A program made the translations under genes and the position numbers. Shown here piece after piece: positions 14,750-22,518 of a stretch of DNA of 23,081 nt. The DNA comes from Micavibrio_C sp964577255 (lineage in GTDB: Bacteria; Pseudomonadota; Alphaproteobacteria; Micavibrionales; Micavibrionaceae): assembly GCA_964577255.1 (NCBI GenBank), contig CAZNYM010000029.1, forward strand, positions 1 through 23,081. Reading direction: 5' to 3'. Position 1 is the first letter of the stretch; every line of letters begins with the position of its first letter. The notes beneath the pieces are model-generated. The model saw only the letters and a program-made list of their open reading frames with translations, did not search any database and was not told the DNA's origin.

Positions 14750-15584
14750 GCTTTTCCTCTCTTTCGTTCTTTTGATGGCGGTGGCCGGCTGTTCCGCCAC
14801 GGGCAGCCCCGCAACGCGGCTGCAGCTGGCGCAAAGCGTGGCGGCCTCGGGCAACCTCGCGCGGGAGGATATGGCGGCGGGGTCGTTCATCATAGCTTCA
14901 TGGCTGCGCATCACGCGAAACGACGGCACAGCGCGGGTTTATATCGAGGGCGACGGCCTGGCCTGGATCAGCAAGAACAAGGCCTCTTTCGACCCCACCC
15001 CGACCGATCCGGTCGCGCTGATGCTGGCGGCGGCGGATGACGCCCCGAATGTGATCTATCTCGCCCGCCCCTGCCAGTACAGCATGTTGAACACGGCCCT
15101 GCTTTGCCCGCGCGATTACTGGACCGGCAAACGCTTCGCGCCCGAAGTGATCGACGCCTATGACGATCTCCTCGACAACCTGGCGCGCGCTTATAATATC
15201 GACGGCTTCGAGCTGATCGGATTCTCGGGCGGGGCGGCGGTGGCGGCCCTGCTGGCGGAACGGCGCGAAGACGTCGTCACCCTGCGCACGGTCGCGGGCA
15301 ATCTCGACCACGCCGCATTCAACCGCCTGCACCGCGTTTCGCCGATGCCGCAATCGCTGAACCCCGCCGACAAAGCGGCGCGGCTTGTGCACCTGCCGCA
15401 GCATCATTTCCTGGGCGGGCGGGACAAGATTGTGCGGCCGGAAGTGCTGCAAAGCTTCCGCGCGGCGATGGGGCCCAGCCGTTGCGTGCACCAAAGCACC
15501 ATCGCGGAAGCCGGCCACAATGACGGCTGGGCTGAACACTGGCCCGCACTGCTGGCGCGGCCGGTTGATTGCGAAGCCCGGTAA
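14742..15584 (+). CDS. Lipoprotein alpha/beta hydrolase with intact Ser-Asp-His triad
   Basis: This is a paralog of the preceding gene. It keeps the nucleophile elbow GFSGG (Ser162 from the start used here), Asp228 in GGRDK and His259 in AGHNDGW, plus the ARPCQY block, YWTGKRF and two cysteine pairs, so it should be a periplasm-facing serine hydrolase of unknown substrate. The lipobox VAGC (Cys17) is clear. ATG 14775 or TTG 14772 would leave only 5-6 residues before that cysteine, too short for a signal peptide. The frame is open upstream to 14721 and encodes a perfect signal sequence (MTRLFLSFVLLMAVAGC) if CTG 14742 is the start, with GGA 8 bases before it and an 8-base overlap with the first lipoprotein gene. 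The start is an inference; the rest of the frame is certain. Confidence 0.8.
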   Translation: MTRLFLSFVLLMAVAGCSATGSPATRLQLAQSVAASGNLAREDMAAGSFIIASWLRITRNDGTARVYIEGDGLAWISKNKASFDPTPTDPVALMLAAADDAPNVIYLARPCQYSMLNTALLCPRDYWTGKRFAPEVIDAYDDLLDNLARAYNIDGFELIGFSGGAAVAALLAERREDVVTLRTVAGNLDHAAFNRLHRVSPMPQSLNPADKAARLVHLPQHHFLGGRDKIVRPEVLQSFRAAMGPSRCVHQSTIAEAGHNDGWAEHWPALLARPVDCEAR

Positions 15585-15587
15585 AAC

Positions 15588-16694
15588 CTAGAAAGCATCC
15601 TCGCGGATGAGCGCATGATCGAGCGCGGGCGCTTCGACGGTAAAATCCACGCCCTGTTCCGCGAACCACACCCGCAGAGGCGCCAACAGCGGATCCTTGA
15701 GCCCTTCGCGCAGATAGCGGGCAACGCGCGGCATATGCGCAAGATAGCGCGGCTTGCCCATCTGCACCAGCTTGATGAACTGGCCGATCACGCGGCAATG
15801 ATACTGCGTCGCCAGCACGCGGTACCACTGGCGGAAATTCTCGCGCGCGTCCGCCGGCGCCGCTTCCAGGTAACGCGTCATCATACGCTGCCGCAGGTCG
15901 GCGGGGACGTCGACACGCACATCCTCGAGCAGGTTGGCAAGATCGTAAGGCGCGGGGCCGTACATGGCCCCCTGGAAATCGAGCACGCCGCACTGGCTGA
16001 GCCCGCTTTGCGCCGGCCGCCACATCAGGTTTTCAAAGTGATAGTCGATATGCAGGAAACCCTGTGCCGCCGGGGCCAGCTTCTTCTCGATAGAAGCCCA
16101 CACGGCCAGGTAATCTTCCGCCAGCCCGTCCGGGTTGCGCGCCCGGCGCACCAGCGGCATGTACCAGTCGACCACGCGGCGGCGGCCGGTATGGACATGG
16201 CTTTGATAATAGCCGGGCAGCGCGATATCGGGCGCGGCGGTCTTGGCGCGCAGAAGCGACAGCACGTCAGTTGCGAGCGTATAAAGCCCCTCGCGCTCCC
16301 GTCCCTGTTCCAGCGCCGCCTTGAAGGAAACGTCGCCGAAATCCTCGATCAGGACAAATCCGTTCTGCTCGTCGGCGGCATGAACTGCGGGCGCGGCCAC
16401 GCCCTTCTCCCGCAGCCAGCGGCTGATGCGGATGTAATCGCCGATGCGGTGGCCCGGCGTGGCGTGCGGATGAGTATCGGGCAGCGCTTCCATCAGCATA
16501 ATCGTGGCGCCGTCGCCGCGCCGCAGGCGGATGTAGCGGCGAAACGCCATGTCGTCGCCGATGGCGGATTCCTGCGCGCCGCGCCAGCCCTGCGCATTGA
16601 GGAACTGCGCCCGCGCGGCGGCGCGTGCAGAAAACCACTCCTCGAGGGCCTGCACCGACGGAGGGCGTGATCGCTCGGGGTTAACGGCTCCCAC
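15588..16694 (-). CDS. amgK: AmgK-like sugar kinase (aminoglycoside phosphotransferase fold)
   Basis: This 368-residue protein has the APH-kinase core. The catalytic loop FLHIDYHFENLMW contains His215, Asp217 and Asn222, and the metal-binding VLDFQGAMYGPAPYDLANLL contains Asp239. The DFQ.A..G...YDL pattern and the C-terminal helices match AmgK, the anomeric MurNAc/GlcNAc kinase that salvages MurNAc to UDP-MurNAc together with MurU. General phosphotransferases share the fold, so the substrate is inferred. NagZ in the same window supports a recycling role; murU is not visible. The apparent start is GTG 16694, overlapping the upstream gene by 14 bases, but no good ribosome site precedes it; a GTG at codon 14 (16655) is an alternative. 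Its stop is 3 bases from the convergent lipoprotein stop. Confidence 0.8.
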   Translation of the reverse strand: MGAVNPERSRPPSVQALEEWFSARAAARAQFLNAQGWRGAQESAIGDDMAFRRYIRLRRGDGATIMLMEALPDTHPHATPGHRIGDYIRISRWLREKGVAAPAVHAADEQNGFVLIEDFGDVSFKAALEQGREREGLYTLATDVLSLLRAKTAAPDIALPGYYQSHVHTGRRRVVDWYMPLVRRARNPDGLAEDYLAVWASIEKKLAPAAQGFLHIDYHFENLMWRPAQSGLSQCGVLDFQGAMYGPAPYDLANLLEDVRVDVPADLRQRMMTRYLEAAPADARENFRQWYRVLATQYHCRVIGQFIKLVQMGKPRYLAHMPRVARYLREGLKDPLLAPLRVWFAEQGVDFTVEAPALDHALIREDAF

Positions 16695-17106
16695 GGCTGT
16701 CGGGGGGTGTCTGGCTGCTCTTTCCGGCCAGCTTTTTCATGGCGTCGATATGGGACTGCGAGGCCTGCTTGCGGCGCACGGGCGCCGCGTTCTTTTCAAG
16801 GCCGAAGCGCGCGGTATTGCCGCTCTGCAGGGCCTTGAGCACTTCCTGCCCGAATTCGCTGGGAGCCATGTCGAGAGCAGGCGTGGTTTCAGGCACGGGC
16901 GCGGCAGCCTCCTCTTTCTCCTGCTTATGAACGACGCGGCCGATGGCGTGGGCGATGATGCCGGTCAGATGCGGCTGGGCCAGAGCCAGCAGCAGGCGCG
17001 GATCCTCGAACGTCCAGGCCATCACATGCTGGCGGGCGCGGGTACTGTTGCCGCGGGCCAGCTTCAGCGCTTCGCGGATGCGTTTTTCGGCGTATTCCTG
17101 GCTCAT
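16681..17106 (-). CDS. Small conserved-looking protein of unknown function (141 aa)
   Basis: ATG 17106 is chosen over an earlier in-frame start (17139) because GGGGA lies just upstream and the protein then starts with the ordered block MSQEYAEKRIREALK. Residues 1-60 look like a compact helical domain (WTFEDPRLLLALAQPHLTGIIAHAIGRVV); the remainder is low-complexity, with a Lys/Glu/Ala/Pro linker and a basic tail. No signal peptide or cysteines are seen. I believe similar short proteins with this N-terminal block occur in alphaproteobacteria, but I cannot name a family or function. It lies 43 bases after the dehydrogenase gene and overlaps the AmgK-like gene start, so it is in the sdhE-mfd-dehydrogenase-amgK run. 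Confidence 0.75.
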   Translation of the reverse strand: MSQEYAEKRIREALKLARGNSTRARQHVMAWTFEDPRLLLALAQPHLTGIIAHAIGRVVHKQEKEEAAAPVPETTPALDMAPSEFGQEVLKALQSGNTARFGLEKNAAPVRRKQASQSHIDAMKKLAGKSSQTPPDSRGSR

Positions 17107-17149
17107 GATTCCCCGCTTTCCTGCCTTCAAGTGTGCCACAAAGCGGCGT

Positions 17150-18352
17150 TCAGGAAAATATCCGATCCAGCGCCATATACAACCCGGCCTGATGAAGTGG
17201 CACGTTATATTCTTGCGCCAGCCTGTTCATTTCCTTGACGTTTTCTGTGATTTTAGCACGGGTCAGAGCCTTGGCTTCCTCGGCCTTCTGCGTCGAGGAG
17301 GATGTCATTTCAACAAAGGCGGCGATGATGCCGCCGGGGTTGGCGATGAAGTCCGCCACCACCGGCACGCCCCGGACATGCAGCGCCAGGCGCGCCGCAT
17401 CGTCGAGCGGGCCGTTGGCGCCCTCGGAGACGAAACGTGCCCGCAGCCGCGCGACGTTGGCGGCGGTGACGACGTTCTGGATGGCGCAGGGGAAAAGAAT
17501 GTCGCACTCCTGATAGAGGACATCCTCCGCGCCTGGAGCGATGTTCTTCGCTTCGCGGGCGAGGCCCGCCTTCACCGCCTCGACATCCTGTTTGATGATT
17601 GCCTGCGCGAGCTCCTCGCCCGGCGCCTTGTCGAATATCCAGGTGCCGCCGTATTTGGGATCGCCCAAGGCGGCGAGCCGCGCGCCAGTCTCGCGGAAAT
17701 AACGGAACACCGCCGCACCCATAGCGCCCATGCCCTGGATGGCGAAGGTCGCGCGCGCGGGATCGCGGCCGCGTTCCTGCATGAGAGTCTGGCCGGCGAC
17801 AGCCACGCCGAGGCCAGCAATGCCTTCGCGGTCGTAATCGGTGCCGCCCATCGCAAGCGGCTTGCCGGTGAAGCAGCGGGTCGACTTCAACTCGTCGCAG
17901 GCCCACAGCGCGTGTTCGGGCCGGCCGCCGATATCGAAGCCGAAACCGCCGTAACGGCCACCGTTTTCCAGCAGGAACGGTTTGCACAATTGCACGAAGC
18001 GGCGGTATTTTTTCTCGAAATCGGGGGCGGTGGGATCGGCGCGCAGGGCCGATTTGGCCCCGCCCATCGGCAGCCCGGCCGCCGCGTTCTTGAGCGCCAT
18101 GGTGCGGGCGAGCATGCGCACATCGTCGAGCGTGACATCGGGCGTGATGCGGGTGCCGCCCTTGCCGCTGCGCTCGACCGGGCCGCCCACGCTGATGCCG
18201 GTGTTCCAGACCACGATATAGCCCTCGATCCCCAGTGCGGGATCGCGCACGGTTTCCTCGACTTCAGGTTTCAGCGCCGCGAAACGTTCCTGCAGCGCCG
18301 CGAGCGCCTGCGCGAAATCCTGCGCCGATGCGATTTTCTTTTGAGCTTTCAT
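17150..18352 (-). CDS. Glu/Leu/Phe/Val-type dehydrogenase
   Basis: These enzymes oxidatively deaminate an amino acid with NAD(P)+. The 400-residue protein has the substrate domain with GKGGTRITPDV (about 63-73) and the glycine-rich block LPMGGAKSALRADP (94-107), where Lys100 is the likely substrate-binding or catalytic lysine. A Rossmann domain with QGMGAMG (206-212) and the late ANPGGIIAAF motif follow. The usual GGxKGG motif reads GGAKSA here. Order and length fit the family, but whether it uses glutamate or a branched or aromatic amino acid cannot be read. ATG 18352 has AGGGA 5 bases upstream; the frame extends to 18427, but that would overlap mfd. It lies 67 bases after mfd in the same direction. 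Confidence 0.88.
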   Translation of the reverse strand: MKAQKKIASAQDFAQALAALQERFAALKPEVEETVRDPALGIEGYIVVWNTGISVGGPVERSGKGGTRITPDVTLDDVRMLARTMALKNAAAGLPMGGAKSALRADPTAPDFEKKYRRFVQLCKPFLLENGGRYGGFGFDIGGRPEHALWACDELKSTRCFTGKPLAMGGTDYDREGIAGLGVAVAGQTLMQERGRDPARATFAIQGMGAMGAAVFRYFRETGARLAALGDPKYGGTWIFDKAPGEELAQAIIKQDVEAVKAGLAREAKNIAPGAEDVLYQECDILFPCAIQNVVTAANVARLRARFVSEGANGPLDDAARLALHVRGVPVVADFIANPGGIIAAFVEMTSSSTQKAEEAKALTRAKITENVKEMNRLAQEYNVPLHQAGLYMALDRIFS

Positions 18353-18419
18353 GCCGTCCCTGCCTGTGTGGATCACCGGCAGATTATTACTTTTGCCGGG
18401 CCGGGGAAAGCCGGGAAAA

Positions 18420-21400
18420 TCAGACAAGCCCCGCCAGTTCCTTCGCCAGCGCCTCTATGCCTTTGCTGCGCTGCGCCGTGCTCAGCCATTGTTTAGGCGT
18501 GAACAGTTTCTGATCTGGCCGCAGACGGAAAGCGCCGGCGCGGTCCTGCAGCCATTTCATCAGCGCCGGCACGTTCGGCGGGCTATCCTTGTAGAAACCG
18601 ATGGTGACGCCCTTGGGCCCGGCGTCCAAACGGTCGATGCCCGCCTTGCGGCAGAGCTGCTTGATGGAGACGATGGCAAGCAGATGCTCGACCTCCTCGG
18701 GCAGCGGGCCGAAACGGTCGATCAGCTCGGCCGCGAAACCCTCGAGCTCCGCCTTGTCCCTCAGTTCGGCCAGACGGCGGTAAAGGCTCATGCGCACGTT
18801 GAGCTCGGGCACGTAAATCTCGGGGATCAGCACCGAAGTGCCGAGATTGATTTGCGGCGACCATTCATGATCGGGCAGCGGCACGGCGGCATCGCCCGCG
18901 CGCACGGCGGCCACGGCGTCCTCCAGCATCTGCTGGTAGAGCTCGACGCCGATTTCCTTGATGTGGCCCGACTGCTCCTCGCCCAGCAGATTGCCGGCGC
19001 CGCGAATATCCATGTCGTGGCTGGCGAGCTGGAACCCGGCCCCGAGCGTGTCGAGCGTTTCCAGCACCTCAAGCCGCCTTTGCGCCTGTGGGTTCAATTT
19101 CGCGACCGGCGGATAGGTCATATAGGCATAGGCCCGCACCTTGGAGCGGCCGATGCGCCCGCGGATCTGGTAGAGCTGCGCCAGGCCGAACATGTCGGCG
19201 CGGTGCACCACCATGGTGTTGGCGGTGGGGATGTCGATGCCGTTTTCGATGATGTTGGTGGCCAGCAGCACATTATATTGCCCGTCATAGAAGGCGGTCA
19301 TACGGTCCTCGAGCTCCTGTGCGCTCATCTGGCCGTGGGCGCTGACGATTTTGACCTCCGGCACCAGTTCTTTGAGCATAGGCGTAAGATCCTCGATATC
19401 CTTGATGCGCGGGCAGACATAGAAAGTCTGGCCGCCGCGGTAATGCTCGCGCAGGATGGCTTCGCGCACCACCACCGGATCGAAGGGCAGAATGAAGGTG
19501 CGGATCGCCAGGCGGTCGACAGGGGGCGAGGCGATGATGCTCATGTCCCGCACGCCCGTCAGAGCCATCTGCAGCGTGCGCGGGATCGGCGTGGCGGTGA
19601 GCGTCAGGACGTGCACATTCGCTTTCAGGGCCTTGAGCTTCTCCTTCTGCTTGACGCCGAAACGCTGTTCCTCGTCTACAACCACCAGGCCCAGATTGTG
19701 AAACCTGATTTTATCGGCCAGCAGCGCGTGCGTTCCCACAACGATCTGCACGCGCCCGGCCGCCAGCGCTTCGCGGGTTTTGGCGGCTTCGCCGGCCGTC
19801 ACCATGCGGGACAGCTGCGCCACCTGGATGCCTGTCCCGGCGAAACGCTGGGTGAAATTGTTGTAGTGCTGGCGAGCCAGCAGCGTGGTCGGCACCACCA
19901 CCGCGACCTGGGTGCCGTTCATGGCCGCGACATAAGCGGCGCGGATCGCCACTTCGGTTTTGCCGAACCCAACATCGCCGCAGACCAACCGGTCCATTGC
20001 CTGCCCGCCCGCGAGATCGCCCAGCGCGTCGTCGATGGCGCGCTGCTGGTCCTCCGTTTCCTGATAGGGGAAGCGCGCGATAAACTCGTTGTAGCCGCCC
20101 TGCCCGCTTTCCATCGCCGTGCCACGCTGCAGGGCCCGGGCGGCGGCGATTTTCAGCAGCTCCTCGGCCATGCGCATCAGATCTTTCTTGACCCGGGCCT
20201 TACGCGCCTGCCAGCCCGCGCCGCCGAGCTTGTCGAGCTGCACCGCGCCTTCGTCGGCGCCGTAGCGCGAAAGCACTTCTATATTCTCGACCGGCACGAA
20301 CAGCCGGTCGCCGCCCTCGTAAATCACTTTCAGGCAGTCATGAGCGTTGCCACCGGCCTCGAGGGTCTCAAGCGCCTCGAAGCGCCCGACGCCGTGATCG
20401 ATATGCACCACCAGATCGCCCGGGCTTAAGGACGATACTTCGGTAAGAAAATGGTCGGCGCGGCGCTTCTTGCGCGCGGGGCGGGTCAGGCGGTCGCCCA
20501 GAATATCCTGCTCGGTGATGACGGCGAGGTCGGGCGCATAAAAACCGTGTTCGAGCGCGAGGACCGCCAGGCCCGTCTGATAAGCCCCCAGCTTTTTCAG
20601 ATCCTCCGCCGTATCGCACAGGGTCAGGTTGGCGAAGCCAGCCGCTTCCATCAGCCCGCGCAGGCGTTCACGCGAGCCGTTGCTGTAGGCCGCGATCAGC
20701 ACCTTGCGCCCCGCCTGCTGATGCAGGGACGAGACCACTGCGGCCAGTTCGTTAAAGACGTTGCCGTCGGGCCGCGCCCGCACATCGGAAAAATCGCGGC
20801 TTTTGCGCACCGCCCGGTTTTCGTCCTCGCCCGGCGCGTTGAAGGGAGAAAGGGTTTCCGCTTCCTGCACCAGCGTACGCCATTCACCGTCCTTTATATA
20901 AAGACGTTCGGGCGGCAGTGGGTGATAGACCGTGCCGCTCAGGGATACATCGCCGCCCTGCTTCTTCAGGATTTTCTTTTTTGAGGAATCTTCAAGCGTG
21001 CGGCGGGCCTGGTAGAAATCATCAATCTGGGCCTGGCGCTCGGCACGGGCCTGGAGAACCTGGTGATCGAACGTGTAGGCCGCCCCGGGCGCATAGGCCC
21101 CCAGAACATCCATCGTTTCAAAGAAAAGCGGCAGCCAGTGATCCATGCCGTTATAGTGACGGCCTTCGCTGACGGCCTGATAAAGCGGATCGGCGGCCAT
21201 CGCCACGCCGAACAATTCGCGATAGCCGGCGCGGAAGCGCGCGATGGAGTCATCATCCAGGAAAAATTCCGCCGCCGGGTGCAGTGTCAGGTCCGCGCAC
21301 TGATCGGCGGTGCGCTGGGTCATGGGATCGAACCGGCGCAGGGATTCGAGGTCGTCGCCGAAGAAATCGAGGCGGTAAGGCGCGTCGTGCCCCGCCGGGA

Positions 21401-21944
21401 ACAGATCGACGATGCTGCCGCGCAGAGCGTATTCCCCGGCTTCGCGCACGGTATCGACGCGGTTATAGCCGTTTTTGTGCAGGAACGATTTCAGAGCATC
21501 CTGCGTCACGCTCTTGCCCTTCGTCAGCACCAGCGACGCGGCCTGCATCACCGCGCGCGGCGGCACGCGCTGGGTCAGGGCATTCACGGTCGTGATCAGC
21601 AGGCGCGGATAGCGGGTTTTTTCCTCCTGCCACGCCAGCAGCGTACACAGGGCCGCCACGCGCGTCGCCACCACGTCGTTGTTGGGTGAAACGCGGTCAT
21701 AGGGCAGACAATCCCACGCCGGGAACACGGCCACCTTCACATCCGGCGCGAAAAAGGCCAGCAGATCGGCAAGCGCGGCCGCCCGCCCCTCGTCGAGCGC
21801 GACATGGATCAGCACGCGATCGGCGGGCATGAGGGCGCGGGCCTTGTCCGCGAGCAAGCGTGCATCCTGACCCTCGGGGGCATTCGGGATCACGCGTCCG
21901 GCAGAAAAGGCAGCGGCTTCGGTTTGCGGGGCGGGGTTAGCCAT
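18420..21944 (-). CDS. mfd: Transcription-repair coupling factor Mfd
   Basis: Mfd removes RNA polymerase stalled at DNA lesions and recruits UvrA. The 1174-residue protein (E. coli 1148) has the N-terminal UvrB-like domains, then the polymerase-interaction domain starting with SPGDLVVHIDHGVGRFEAL (about 505-525). A superfamily-2 helicase motor follows, with Walker A CGDVGFGKTE (about 655), DEEQ box VVDEEQRFGVKQKEKL (about 755), TATPIPRTLQMAL, and motifs V/VI (NIIENGIDIP; QIRGRIGRS). The TRG motif region and the C-terminal UvrA-inhibitory domain (AELIDRFGPLPEEVEHLL) come last. It is complete and starts 31 bases after the sdhE stop. Confidence 0.98.
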   Translation of the reverse strand: MANPAPQTEAAAFSAGRVIPNAPEGQDARLLADKARALMPADRVLIHVALDEGRAAALADLLAFFAPDVKVAVFPAWDCLPYDRVSPNNDVVATRVAALCTLLAWQEEKTRYPRLLITTVNALTQRVPPRAVMQAASLVLTKGKSVTQDALKSFLHKNGYNRVDTVREAGEYALRGSIVDLFPAGHDAPYRLDFFGDDLESLRRFDPMTQRTADQCADLTLHPAAEFFLDDDSIARFRAGYRELFGVAMAADPLYQAVSEGRHYNGMDHWLPLFFETMDVLGAYAPGAAYTFDHQVLQARAERQAQIDDFYQARRTLEDSSKKKILKKQGGDVSLSGTVYHPLPPERLYIKDGEWRTLVQEAETLSPFNAPGEDENRAVRKSRDFSDVRARPDGNVFNELAAVVSSLHQQAGRKVLIAAYSNGSRERLRGLMEAAGFANLTLCDTAEDLKKLGAYQTGLAVLALEHGFYAPDLAVITEQDILGDRLTRPARKKRRADHFLTEVSSLSPGDLVVHIDHGVGRFEALETLEAGGNAHDCLKVIYEGGDRLFVPVENIEVLSRYGADEGAVQLDKLGGAGWQARKARVKKDLMRMAEELLKIAAARALQRGTAMESGQGGYNEFIARFPYQETEDQQRAIDDALGDLAGGQAMDRLVCGDVGFGKTEVAIRAAYVAAMNGTQVAVVVPTTLLARQHYNNFTQRFAGTGIQVAQLSRMVTAGEAAKTREALAAGRVQIVVGTHALLADKIRFHNLGLVVVDEEQRFGVKQKEKLKALKANVHVLTLTATPIPRTLQMALTGVRDMSIIASPPVDRLAIRTFILPFDPVVVREAILREHYRGGQTFYVCPRIKDIEDLTPMLKELVPEVKIVSAHGQMSAQELEDRMTAFYDGQYNVLLATNIIENGIDIPTANTMVVHRADMFGLAQLYQIRGRIGRSKVRAYAYMTYPPVAKLNPQAQRRLEVLETLDTLGAGFQLASHDMDIRGAGNLLGEEQSGHIKEIGVELYQQMLEDAVAAVRAGDAAVPLPDHEWSPQINLGTSVLIPEIYVPELNVRMSLYRRLAELRDKAELEGFAAELIDRFGPLPEEVEHLLAIVSIKQLCRKAGIDRLDAGPKGVTIGFYKDSPPNVPALMKWLQDRAGAFRLRPDQKLFTPKQWLSTAQRSKGIEALAKELAGLV

Positions 21945-21975
21945 GCGTGGCTTTTACCCGGCAGAGACGGTGAAA

Positions 21976-22248
21976 TCAAACACTTAAGGACGTCGCGCCC
22001 AGCAGCTTCTCCATCACCGGATCAAGCACGTTCGCGGGCACGGGCTCCTTGCCGGTGATCCAGTTGTAAAGCTCAGGATCGCTGTAGGTCAGGATCTGCT
22101 CGTAAGACGCCAACTCAGCAGCCGTGAATTGCGCCACATGCGCGTCGGCGAACCGGCCCATGATCAGGTCCATTTCCCGCGTGCCCCGGTGCCAGGAGCG
22201 GAAGATCAGGCGTTTTCTTGTGTTTTCAAGCTGTTCTGGCGCTGTCAT
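21976..22248 (-). CDS. sdhE: FAD assembly factor SdhE
   Basis: SdhE (YgfY/Sdh5 family) promotes covalent attachment of FAD to SdhA of succinate dehydrogenase. The 90-residue protein carries the signature RSWHRGTREMDLIMGRFAD (17-35) with the key RGxxE, and LLxxxDPELYNWITGK-like sequence near the C terminus (SDPELYNWITGKEPVP). ATG 22248 is used, with GGGA 5 bases upstream. An earlier in-frame start at 22287 would place the -10 element TATAAT inside the gene and is rejected. It is the first gene of the minus-strand run leading into mfd and diverges from dnaK. Confidence 0.95.
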   Translation of the reverse strand: MTAPEQLENTRKRLIFRSWHRGTREMDLIMGRFADAHVAQFTAAELASYEQILTYSDPELYNWITGKEPVPANVLDPVMEKLLGATSLSV

Positions 22249-22272
22249 GGCGGTCCCGGCTGTAAGGTTGAA

Positions 22273-22301
22273 ATTATACAGAATCATTCAATCCTGATCC
22301 A
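22273..22301 (-). promoter_or_regulatory. Promoter for sdhE-mfd
   Basis: On the minus strand a perfect -10 TATAAT (22278-22273) is preceded at 17 bases by TGGATC (22301-22296, only 3/6). The predicted start near 22266 gives an 18-base leader containing GGGA. The -10 is strong; the -35 is weak. Confidence 0.5.
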
Positions 22302-22399
22302 CCCCCCGCCGGCAACCGTACAAGAAGCATGAGGAAAACCCGCCCCCAGGAATCCAGACGGGAATCCGGGCGGAAACCCCTCTCGGCTCTGGCTTTGGG

Positions 22400-22438
22400 G
22401 GTCGTTTGTGCTATATTCCCCCTCACCTGCAAACGACC
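22400..22438. promoter_or_regulatory. Inverted repeat around a -10-like element upstream of dnaK
   Basis: GGTCGTTTG (22400-22408) and CAAACGACC (22430-22438) are perfect 9-base complements, with half-site starts 30 bp apart, about three helical turns. A -10-like TATATT (22412-22417) lies between them; no convincing -35 or heat-shock sigma-factor element is seen at standard spacing. The layout is that of an operator bound on the same face of the DNA. It is not the CIRCE element. An RNA stem is also possible if transcription starts further upstream. Confidence 0.45.
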
Positions 22439-22518
22439 TTCGAGGCAAGGGAACCGACACAGCGACCGTGATGGCGGCTTGCCGTAAATTTGCTAACTGA
22501 TCAAGAGGTATGGATCAC

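Noticed and set aside
18351..20429. 692-codon open frame on the plus strand
   Set aside because: It is the complement of mfd, is His/Gly/Asp-rich and has no motif. Long antisense frames are expected in GC-rich coding DNA.
22510..22518. ATG 22510 as the dnaK start
   Set aside because: The AGAGG ribosome site would be only one base away, and DnaK proteins normally begin at the next ATG with MSKVIGID or a similar sequence.
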